Source: Gammaproteobacteria bacterium | GTDB taxonomy: Bacteria; Pseudomonadota; Gammaproteobacteria; Xanthomonadales; Xanthomonadaceae | NCBI GenBank assembly: GCA_026398715.1 | Contig: JAPLSI010000239.1 | Coordinates: forward strand, 1-6,249 | Direction: 5' to 3' | DNA: 6,249 bases | Shown here: piece after piece, positions 1-6,035 of the stretch | Numbering within the stretch: the stretch's first letter is position 1 | How the letters are laid out: each line of letters opens with the position of its first letter | Made by a program: the position numbers and the translations under genes | The notes under the pieces: model-generated | Databases searched by the model: none | The model's input: only the letters and a program-made list of their open reading frames with translations | Told to the model about the DNA's origin: nothing

Positions 1-325
1 CGACTCGTTCCGCCAGGCACTCGCCAGCGATGCGTTCCGCCAGGCCTTGGCCAGCGACTCGTTCCGCCAGGCACTGGCCAGCGATTCGTTCCGCCAGGCC
101 TTGGCCAGCGACTCGTTCCGCCAGGCGCTTGCCAGCGATTCGTTCCGCCAGGCTTTGGCCAGCGACTCGTTCCGCCAGGCGCTTGCCAGTGACTCGTTCC
201 GCCAGGCCTTGGCCAGTGACTCGTTCCGTCAGGCGCTGCGCAGCGACAGCTTCCGCCAGGCCTTGGCCAGCGACAGCTTCCGTCAGGCGATGAGGAGCGA
301 CGCGGGTATCATCGTCCACGATTGA
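1..325 (+). CDS. 3' end of a protein with a C-terminal nine-residue tandem repeat (5' partial)
   Basis: The reading frame (first complete codon at base 2) is open from the window edge to the TGA at 323-325, so only the C-terminal 107 residues are visible. Eleven consecutive copies of a nonapeptide with consensus DSFRQALAS are followed by a short tail ending GIIVHD. I chose this frame over the other open frames because most differences between copies fall on its third codon positions. Serine is also kept while its codon switches between TCG and AGC in copies 10 and 11, which indicates selection on this peptide. Amino-acid changes are few: Ser to Ala in copy 2, Ala to Arg in copies 9 and 11, Leu to Met in copy 11. 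The repeat has no Gly or Pro and is rich in Ala, Leu, Gln and Arg, so it is probably alpha-helical. I do not recognise the family, and the function cannot be stated because the N-terminal part is missing. A strong terminator lies 66 bases downstream and ends this transcript. Confidence 0.75.
   Translation, partial: DSFRQALASDAFRQALASDSFRQALASDSFRQALASDSFRQALASDSFRQALASDSFRQALASDSFRQALASDSFRQALRSDSFRQALASDSFRQAMRSDAGIIVHD
2..298 (+). repeat. 27-bp tandem repeat, 11 copies, in 54-bp alternating pairs
   Basis: Eleven head-to-tail 27-bp units occupy 2-28, 29-55, 56-82 and so on to 272-298, with no indels. Odd units mostly carry GCA or GCG followed by a CTN leucine codon; even units carry GCC or GCT followed by TTG. 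This gives a 54-bp higher-order period that is clearest in units 1-8. The last three units diverge most (AGC serine codons, CGC or AGG arginine codons), as expected for the edge of an array that expands and homogenises in its interior. The array lies wholly inside a coding frame, so copy-number changes would keep the frame and add or remove nine residues. Its left end lies outside the window. Confidence 0.95.
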
Positions 326-390
326 TCACGACAGAGGCGACCTGAATTCCCTGGGTGAACCAGGAACCAGCAAGATCGTCGAATCAGACC

Positions 391-420
391 AGCCGCCTGC
401 GAACAGCAGGCGGCTTTTTT
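391..420 (+). terminator. Rho-independent terminator of the repeat-protein gene
   Basis: A perfect 10-bp GC-rich inverted repeat (AGCCGCCTGC at 391-400, GCAGGCGGCT at 406-415) encloses a 5-base GAACA loop. Five further T residues follow at 416-420, then GTTGT. The T-tract is only on the right side, so it terminates + strand transcription. It lies 66 bases after the stop of the upstream gene and 57 bases before the start of the next, and thus marks a transcription-unit boundary. Confidence 0.93.
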
Positions 421-462
421 GTTGTAAGGTCTGAGCGGGGAAGGGCCGCCGCAGAAGCCCTT

Positions 463-470
463 GGGGAGAG
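463..470 (+). promoter_or_regulatory. Ribosome binding site that fixes the start of the metallopeptidase-barrel gene
   Basis: The purine run GGGGAGAG contains GGAG at 465-468, nine bases before the ATG at 478. The frame is open further upstream, to a possible GTG at 355, but that would put the terminator hairpin inside the coding region and the signal peptide 41 residues from the N-terminus. The Shine-Dalgarno position and the signal peptide both favour 478. I found no convincing -35/-10 pair between the terminator and this site. Confidence 0.75.
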
Positions 471-477
471 CAAGGCC

Positions 478-3426
478 ATGCAGTCCAGGAGTGCGTGCAG
501 GGTCGCCCTCGTGCTGTGCCTGGCGACCGCAGGCCGACCGGCATCGGCCGAGTCGCTGGTGCTGGACCAACTGCAGACCGATGAAATCCGGCTGCTCTAC
601 CAGGACCCGCAGCAAACCTACCTGACGCCGTATGTGGCGCGCTGCTTCCTGAATTCGCTCGAATTCCAGAAGCGGATCTTCCGTTGGGCGCCCTACGAAA
701 AGACCACCGTCGTGTTGACGGACCTTTCCGACTACGGCAACGGCGCGGCGCTGGTCTCGCCCCAGAACATCGTCGCCACCGAACTCTCGCCAACCAGCCA
801 TGTATTCGAGACCATGCCCAGCAGCGAGCGCTTCCATTCGCTGGCCAACCATGAACTCGTCCACATCGCCACGATGGACGCATGGAACCAGAAGGAAGCG
901 TCCTGGCGAAAATTCTTCGGCGGCAAGCCGAAGGAAACCGACGAGCATCCGGAAACCATCCTCTACAACTATCTTGCAACGCCCCGTCGCAGCGTGCCGC
1001 GCTGGCATACCGAAGGATCGGCAGTGTTCATGGAGACCTGGCTGTCGGGCGGCATAGGTCGCGCCCAGGGCGGTTACGACGAAATGGTGTTCCGCGCCAT
1101 GGTCCGCGACGACGCGCATTTCTACAGCGCACTGGGCGTGGTGTCGGCCGGCACGGCCGCCGACTTCCAGACCATGACCACGGCGTATCTCTACGGCACC
1201 CGCTTCTTCAGTTACCTGGGGTTCGTGTACTCGCCCGAACAGGTGGTCGAGTGGCTAAGCCGGGGCGAGCAGAGCGATCGCTACTACGGCAATCAGTTCG
1301 AACGTGTGTTCGGCAAACCGTTGACCACCGCGTGGAGCGAATGGATTGCCTGGGAACACCAGTTCCAGAAGACCAACCTCGAGTCGGTGAGGAAATTCCC
1401 GCTCACCACCGGCCGCCGGGTCAGTCCGCGGACATTCGGATCCATCTCCAAGTCCTACATTGATCCGTCCAACGGCACGATGATCGGCGGCTTCCTGTAT
1501 CCCGGCGTGGTCTCGCACATCGGCACGGTCTCGCTGGCCGACGGCAGCGTGCGACGCCTGGTCGACATCAAGGGGCCGATGAAGTACCAGGTCACCTCGA
1601 CCGCGTTCGACGCGCAGTCCAGGACCTTCTTCTACACCGCCGACAACGTGGCCTTCCGCGACCTGATGGCACTCGACCTGAAGGACGGATCGTCGCGGAT
1701 GCTGTTGCCGGACGCGCGGATCGGCGACCTGGCCTTCAATCCCGCGGATCGCTCGCTGCTGGGCGTTCGCCACGAGAACGGTTACGCCACCCTGGTGCGG
1801 ATCAAGCCTCCGTACACGGAATGGAACCAGATCGTCACGCTGCCCTATGGGCAAGTCCTCACCGACCTGGACATCTCGCCCGATGGCAAGCAGTTGTCGG
1901 CGACGATGGAAGAGATCGACAGCAAGCAGTACCTGCGGGTGTACTCGATGCAGACCCTGCTCGGCGGCGCGCTCGAGGCGGTCGCCCAGTTCGACTTCGG
2001 CACGGCCGTCCCGGAGGGCTTCGTCTTCTCGCCCGACGGACGATTCCTGTTCGGCAGTTCCTACTACACCGGCGTATCGAACCTGTTCCGCTTCGAGGTC
2101 GCCACCAGCCAGATCAAGGCCATCACCAATGCCGAGACCGGCTACTTCCGTCCGATTCCCCAGCCGGACGGCACGTTGCTGGCGCTGGAATATTCGGGAA
2201 CCGGGTTCGTGCCCACCATCCTCAAGGCCGAGCCGCTGGAAGACCTCAGCGCCATCACCTTCCTGGGCGCCGAGATCGCCAACAAGCATCCTGTGGTGAA
2301 GACCTGGAACGCGGGCTCGCCTGCGGCCATTCCGCTCGATTCGCTGATTACTGATCGCAGCAAGTACGTTCCCTTGCGCCAGATGAGCCCGGATGGCGGC
2401 TACCCGATCGTGCAGGGCTATCGCGACAGCGTCGCGGTCGGCTATCGCTACGGCTTCGCCGATCCGCTGCACCTGTACAACCTGTCGGTCACCGCCAGCG
2501 TGTCGGTGGATGGCAACGTGCCGTCCGACGAGCGCCTGCACGTGGGCGTGGAGTTCAAGACGCTGGACTGGCGTTTCCGCTACTGGCACAACAACGCCGA
2601 CTTCTACGATCTGTTCGGCCCCACCAAGCGCAGCCGCAAGGGCGACGCCGTCAGCATCGGTTACAAGAAGTTGATCGTGTACGACGAGCCGCGCCGCTTC
2701 GAGTGGAGCGCCAACCTGGCCTACTACACCGGCCTGGACACCTTGCCCACCAACCAGAATGTCAGCAGCGTGCTCGATTCGCTGGTCAGCGCCGAGATCG
2801 GCCTGGACTACAGCAACAGCCGAAAGTCCCAGGCCAGCGTGGACCACGAAAAAGGTTTCGACTGGTCGCTGTATGCCTCCGCCGACCACGCCAACGGCGA
2901 AACCTATCCCAAGCTCACCGGCACCTTCGATTTCGGCTTCGCCCTGCCTTGGGCCAACTCGTCCATCTGGTTCTACAACGCGGCCGGCAGCGCCAGCGGC
3001 AATCCGGCCGACAGCCTGACCAACTTCTATTTCGGCAGCTTCCACAACAACTACGTGGACAACCGCGCGGTCAAGCGCTATCGCGAGTACCAGACCTTTC
3101 CCGGTTTCGAGATCGATGCCCTGGGCGGCAAGCGCTTCTACAAGAACGTGATCGAGTGGAACGCGCCGCCGTTCCGATTCGAGGAAGTGGGCAAGCCCGG
3201 TTTCTACCTCAGCTACATCCGGCCTGCCGTGTTCGCGGGCACCCTCATCATCGAAGACAGCCTGGCCGGTGGCCGCCGTCGTTACCACGACGTGGGCCTG
3301 CAACTGGACCTGAACTTCACCATCATGGACCACCTGCCGATGACGATCTCCTTCGGCTATGCGCAGGGCTTCGAGGAATCGCAGAAGGTGGACGACGAGT
3401 GGCTGGTATCGCTGAAGGTGTTGTGA
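478..3426 (+). CDS. Exported gluzincin-type metallopeptidase with beta-propeller and C-terminal outer-membrane beta-barrel
   Basis: 982 residues. A signal peptide (residues 1-24) has a hydrophobic core and an Ala-Ser-Ala cleavage site before Glu25. HELVH at 125-129 is the zinc-binding HEXXH motif. A WHTEG segment places Glu179 as the likely third zinc ligand, 50 residues on, as in gluzincins of the peptidase MA-like group. Residues about 320-620 hold blade-like motifs at about 327, 377, 421, 467 (SPDGK), 518 (SPDGR) and 562 (QPDGT). Their 44-51 residue spacing indicates a TolB/PD40/WD40-like propeller. From about 645 to the end the sequence has alternating aromatic beta-strands. Near the end it has a segment (LGG at 882-884, an IEW strand with Glu893, then Pro-Pro) resembling the last strands of Omp85/D15 surface-antigen barrels. 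It ends in a short hydrophobic strand, as outer-membrane proteins do, though the last residue is Leu and not Phe. Inference: a protease domain tethered at the outer membrane. Substrate and orientation are unknown. prsW follows after 16 bases, probably in the same transcript. Confidence 0.88.
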   Translation: MQSRSACRVALVLCLATAGRPASAESLVLDQLQTDEIRLLYQDPQQTYLTPYVARCFLNSLEFQKRIFRWAPYEKTTVVLTDLSDYGNGAALVSPQNIVATELSPTSHVFETMPSSERFHSLANHELVHIATMDAWNQKEASWRKFFGGKPKETDEHPETILYNYLATPRRSVPRWHTEGSAVFMETWLSGGIGRAQGGYDEMVFRAMVRDDAHFYSALGVVSAGTAADFQTMTTAYLYGTRFFSYLGFVYSPEQVVEWLSRGEQSDRYYGNQFERVFGKPLTTAWSEWIAWEHQFQKTNLESVRKFPLTTGRRVSPRTFGSISKSYIDPSNGTMIGGFLYPGVVSHIGTVSLADGSVRRLVDIKGPMKYQVTSTAFDAQSRTFFYTADNVAFRDLMALDLKDGSSRMLLPDARIGDLAFNPADRSLLGVRHENGYATLVRIKPPYTEWNQIVTLPYGQVLTDLDISPDGKQLSATMEEIDSKQYLRVYSMQTLLGGALEAVAQFDFGTAVPEGFVFSPDGRFLFGSSYYTGVSNLFRFEVATSQIKAITNAETGYFRPIPQPDGTLLALEYSGTGFVPTILKAEPLEDLSAITFLGAEIANKHPVVKTWNAGSPAAIPLDSLITDRSKYVPLRQMSPDGGYPIVQGYRDSVAVGYRYGFADPLHLYNLSVTASVSVDGNVPSDERLHVGVEFKTLDWRFRYWHNNADFYDLFGPTKRSRKGDAVSIGYKKLIVYDEPRRFEWSANLAYYTGLDTLPTNQNVSSVLDSLVSAEIGLDYSNSRKSQASVDHEKGFDWSLYASADHANGETYPKLTGTFDFGFALPWANSSIWFYNAAGSASGNPADSLTNFYFGSFHNNYVDNRAVKRYREYQTFPGFEIDALGGKRFYKNVIEWNAPPFRFEEVGKPGFYLSYIRPAVFAGTLIIEDSLAGGRRRYHDVGLQLDLNFTIMDHLPMTISFGYAQGFEESQKVDDEWLVSLKVL

Positions 3427-3442
3427 TCGCAGGCAAGGCGCC

Positions 3443-4459
3443 ATGAACACGACCTCGGTGCTGTTGCGCGCCTGCATCGGCCTGTTGCCCGTGCTGTGCT
3501 TCCTGATTGCGCTGGTGGCGATGGACAGCTACAAGCTGGTGCGCCTGCGCGTCGTGGCGCTGGTCATCGCCCTGGGCGGCGCGGCGGCGGGCCTGAGCTA
3601 CCTGGCCAACGTGGGCCTGCTGCGCCTCACCGACGTCGACTTCGGCACGTACGCGCGAACTCTGGGCCCGCTGGTCGAAGAGATCCTCAAGGGCCTGGTC
3701 GTGCTGGCGCTCATCCGCACCCATCGCATCGGCTTCCTGGTGGATGCGGCGATCTTCGGCTTCGCGGTCGGCGCCGGTTTCGCGATGATCGAAAACCTCT
3801 ACTACCTGCAGGACCTCGCCGATGCCCACATCGCCGTGTGGATCGTGCGCGGCTTCGGCACGGCCTTGCTGCACGGCGGCGTGCAGTCGATCTTCGCGGT
3901 GATGGTGCTGACCCTTACCGACCGTCGCGGCGCGATGAACTTCGGCGCCGTGTTGCCGCCCTTGCTGGCCGCCGCGGTCCTGCACGCGGGCTTCAACCAG
4001 TTCGTGCTGCCGCCGATCTACCAGACCCTGGCGCTGATGCTGTTGCTGCCGCCGCTGATGATGTTCGTGTTCTCGCGCAGCGAGGCGGCGGTGGGCGACT
4101 GGCTGGGCAATGGCTTCGACGCCGACCGCGACCTGCTCGAACTGCTCGACTCGGGCGCGTTCTCCGAATCGCCGCACGGCCAGTACCTGCACGCGCTGCG
4201 CAAGAACTTCCGCGGCGAAGTGGTGGCCGACCTGGTCTGCTACCTGCGCCTGCACGTGGAACTGGCCCTGCGCGCCAAGGGCATGCTGATGATGCGCGAG
4301 AACGGCATCGAGGTGCCGATTGACGAGGTCACCCAGGCCAAGTTCGAGGAAATGCGCTACCTGGAAGGCGCAGTGGGCCGCACCGCGCTGCTCGCCATCA
4401 AGCCGCTTCTTCACATGAGCCGGCGCGACCTGTGGCAGCTGTACATGCTCGGCAAGTAG
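3443..4459 (+). CDS. prsW: PrsW-family intramembrane protease with extended cytosolic C-terminus
   Basis: 338 residues with about seven hydrophobic segments (roughly 8-27, 36-55, 75-91, 97-115, 131-156, 167-187, 191-210). It carries the family signatures in order: EEILK with Glu79-Glu80, the MIEN motif with Glu117-Asn118, His144 (HGGVQ) and His181 (HAGFNQ). In Bacillus subtilis PrsW the Glu pair and a membrane histidine are needed for site-1 cleavage of the anti-sigma factor RsiW. This protein is probably also a membrane-embedded protease or a relative of the CPBP/Abi group, but its substrate here is unknown. No anti-sigma gene is in the window. Residues about 211-338 form a soluble, charged, mostly helical C-terminal domain absent from the roughly 218-residue Bacillus protein. 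The ATG at 3443 has only a weak ribosome site (AGGCAAGG at 3431-3438) and lies 16 bases after the preceding stop, consistent with translation from a shared transcript. Confidence 0.88.
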   Translation: MNTTSVLLRACIGLLPVLCFLIALVAMDSYKLVRLRVVALVIALGGAAAGLSYLANVGLLRLTDVDFGTYARTLGPLVEEILKGLVVLALIRTHRIGFLVDAAIFGFAVGAGFAMIENLYYLQDLADAHIAVWIVRGFGTALLHGGVQSIFAVMVLTLTDRRGAMNFGAVLPPLLAAAVLHAGFNQFVLPPIYQTLALMLLLPPLMMFVFSRSEAAVGDWLGNGFDADRDLLELLDSGAFSESPHGQYLHALRKNFRGEVVADLVCYLRLHVELALRAKGMLMMRENGIEVPIDEVTQAKFEEMRYLEGAVGRTALLAIKPLLHMSRRDLWQLYMLGK

Positions 4460-4487
4460 CCGGCTCCCACATCCCGCAGCGTCCACC

Positions 4488-4493
4488 TATACT
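4488..4493 (+). promoter_or_regulatory. Candidate sigma-70 -10 element of the trpE promoter
   Basis: TATACT stands out in the GC-rich 63-bp gap between prsW and trpE and differs from TATAAT at one base. It would start transcription near base 4500, leaving a leader of about 23 bases. The -35 region is poor: the best match, CTCCCA at 4464-4469 with an 18-base spacer, shares three bases with TTGACA. The gap contains no short ORF rich in Trp codons and no terminator/antiterminator pair, so a classical trp attenuator is not seen here. Transcription reading through from prsW is an alternative. Confidence 0.45.
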
Positions 4494-4522
4494 GTCTGCC
4501 TGCGTCAAGCCGGATTCCCCCC

Positions 4523-5998
4523 GTGATTTCAGCCGAAGAGTTCCGGCAGCTAGCCGCCGCCGGCCATAACCGCATCCCCGTGGTGCGCGAGGTGCTGTCC
4601 GACCTGGACACGCCGCTGTCCGTTTACCTGAAATTGGCCGACGGCCCGCACACCTACCTGTTCGAATCGGTCGAGGGCGGCGAGACCTGGGGTCGCTACT
4701 CCATCATCGGCCTGCCGGCCACGCGCACGTTCACCTTCCGCGGCAACACGTTGGAAACCCGCGTGCACGGCGAGTTGGTCGAATCCCGCGAGCTCGACGA
4801 CCCGCTGGCCGAGGTGGACCGCCTGCGCAACAGCTTCAGCGTGCCCCGCGTGCCCGGCTTGCCGGCCTTCACCGGCGGGCTGGTCGGCTATTTCGGTTTC
4901 GAATCCATCGGCTACATCGAGCCGCGCCTGGCTGGTGGCGACAAGCCCGACCAGCTCGGCACGCCCGACGCCTTCCTGATGCTGTCGGAAGAACTCGCGG
5001 TCTTCGACAACCTCAAGGGCCGCCTGTACCTCATCGTCCACGCCGATCCGGCCGAACCGCAGGCGCATGCCCGCGCTGTGCGCCGCCTGGACGAACTCGT
5101 CTATCGCCTGCGCCATTCCGGCCGCAGCTATCCGGACGTCCTCGATCCGTCCTTGCTGAAGGAAGAGGATTTCATTTCCGGCTTCACCCGCGACGGCTTC
5201 GTCAAGGCGGTCGAGACGGTGAAGGAATACATCCGCGCCGGCGATGTCTTCCAGGTCGTGCTGAGCCAGCGCATGAGCGTGCCGTTCCGCGCGCGCCCGG
5301 TGGATGTCTACCGCGCCTTGCGCGCATTGAATCCGTCGCCCTACATGTACTTCCTCGACCTCGACGGCACCCAGGTGGTCGGCAGCTCGCCGGAAATCCT
5401 GGTGCGCGTGCAGGACGGCGAGATCACCGTGCGCCCGATCGCCGGCACCCGCCCGCGCGGCGCCACCCATGCCGAAGACGTCGCGCTGGAAGCCGAGCTG
5501 CTGGCCGATCCCAAGGAACGCGCCGAGCACCTGATGCTGATCGACCTGGGCCGCAACGACGTCGGCCGTGTCGCCGAAGCCGGCAGCGTAATCGTGCCGG
5601 ACCGCTTCGAGATCGAACGCTACTCGCACGTCATGCACATCGTGTCGGAGGTGCAGGGCAAGCTCAAAGCCGGCGCCACCTTCGCCGATGTCCTCAAGGC
5701 GACCTTTCCCGCCGGCACCGTCAGCGGCGCGCCGAAGATCCGCGCGCTCGAAGTCATCCGCGAGCTCGAACCCATCAAGCGCAACATTTATTCGGGCGCC
5801 GTCGGCTACATCGGCTGGTGGGGCGACGTGGACACCGCCATCGCCATCCGCACCGCCGTCATCCAGGACGGCCGCCTGCACGTACAGGCCGGCGCCGGCA
5901 TCGTCTACGACTCCGATCCCGAAACCGAATGGGACGAGACGATGAACAAGGGCCGGGCGCTGTTTCGCGCGGTGGCGCAGGCGGCGGGGGGGTTGTGA
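4523..5998 (+). CDS. trpE: Anthranilate synthase component I
   Basis: 491 residues, the usual length. TrpE converts chorismate to anthranilate, the first committed step of tryptophan synthesis, in a cytoplasmic complex with the glutamine amidotransferase TrpG. The Trp-binding motif is present as LFES at 46-49 with Ser60 ten residues later (consensus LLES-x10-S), so feedback inhibition by tryptophan is expected. PIAGTR (Ala307, Thr309) has Ala where PabB has the PIKGT lysine, which identifies TrpE and not aminodeoxychorismate synthase. Other chorismate-binding landmarks are Glu335 in ERAEHLMLIDLGRND, His369 and His372 in YSHVMHIVSEVQG, GTVSGAPKIRA (Lys405) and the C-terminal DPETEWDETMNK (Glu467-Glu472). 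The GTG start at 4523 fits the conserved N-terminus, but no Shine-Dalgarno is visible: the preceding bases are C-rich, and with a short leader initiation may be weakly SD-dependent. trpG is not the next gene. The CDS ends beside a run of seven G residues. Confidence 0.97.
   Translation: MISAEEFRQLAAAGHNRIPVVREVLSDLDTPLSVYLKLADGPHTYLFESVEGGETWGRYSIIGLPATRTFTFRGNTLETRVHGELVESRELDDPLAEVDRLRNSFSVPRVPGLPAFTGGLVGYFGFESIGYIEPRLAGGDKPDQLGTPDAFLMLSEELAVFDNLKGRLYLIVHADPAEPQAHARAVRRLDELVYRLRHSGRSYPDVLDPSLLKEEDFISGFTRDGFVKAVETVKEYIRAGDVFQVVLSQRMSVPFRARPVDVYRALRALNPSPYMYFLDLDGTQVVGSSPEILVRVQDGEITVRPIAGTRPRGATHAEDVALEAELLADPKERAEHLMLIDLGRNDVGRVAEAGSVIVPDRFEIERYSHVMHIVSEVQGKLKAGATFADVLKATFPAGTVSGAPKIRALEVIRELEPIKRNIYSGAVGYIGWWGDVDTAIAIRTAVIQDGRLHVQAGAGIVYDSDPETEWDETMNKGRALFRAVAQAAGGL
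5986..5992 (+). repeat. Seven-G homopolymer at the 3' end of trpE
   Basis: A run of seven G residues spans the two glycine codons just before the Leu-stop end of trpE. One inserted G would replace the end with a 15-residue extension stopping at TGA 6037-6039, overlapping the ATG of the next gene as ATGA. Confidence 0.9.
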
Positions 5999-6022
5999 GC
6001 AGGTTTTTCCATCCAACGGTTT

Positions 6023-6027
6023 GGGAG
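6023..6027 (+). promoter_or_regulatory. Ribosome binding site of the SIMPL-domain gene
   Basis: GGGAG lies eight bases before the ATG at 6036 and supports this start over the in-frame ATGs at residues 5 and 6. The 37-base gap after trpE holds no recognisable promoter or terminator, so the gene may be co-transcribed with trpE. Confidence 0.7.
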
Positions 6028-6035
6028 TCGGTCCG

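Noticed and set aside
30..293. Second open frame through the repeat array, giving a Trp/Arg/Pro-rich nonapeptide
   Set aside because: A 27-bp repeat keeps several frames open. In this frame most unit-to-unit differences change amino acids, unlike the DSFRQALAS frame.
2..298. CRISPR array
   Set aside because: Units are directly adjacent with no unique spacers and the array is coding.
347..366. Imperfect hairpin (TTCC-C-TGG / CCAGGAA, GTGAA loop) before the terminator
   Set aside because: Seven base pairs with a bulge and no T-tract; likely chance or a minor part of the 3' untranslated region.
421..477. Promoter for the metallopeptidase-barrel gene
   Set aside because: A TTGTTG at 419-424 has no plausible -10 at 16-18 bases; no other pair was found, so none is called.
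1255..3477. Minus-strand open frame of 740 codons opposite the metallopeptidase-barrel gene
   Set aside because: It is a GC-rich antisense shadow with low-complexity Ala/Val/Gly/Arg/His composition, and the sense frame has clear domains.
3323..4486. Minus-strand open frame of 387 codons opposite prsW
   Set aside because: His/Gln/Arg-rich composition is typical of antisense to Leu/Val/Ala membrane protein codons; no motif is seen.
6013..6024. CCAA/TTGG mini-hairpin overlapping the SIMPL ribosome site
   Set aside because: A four-base-pair stem with a four-base loop is too weak to call a regulatory structure.
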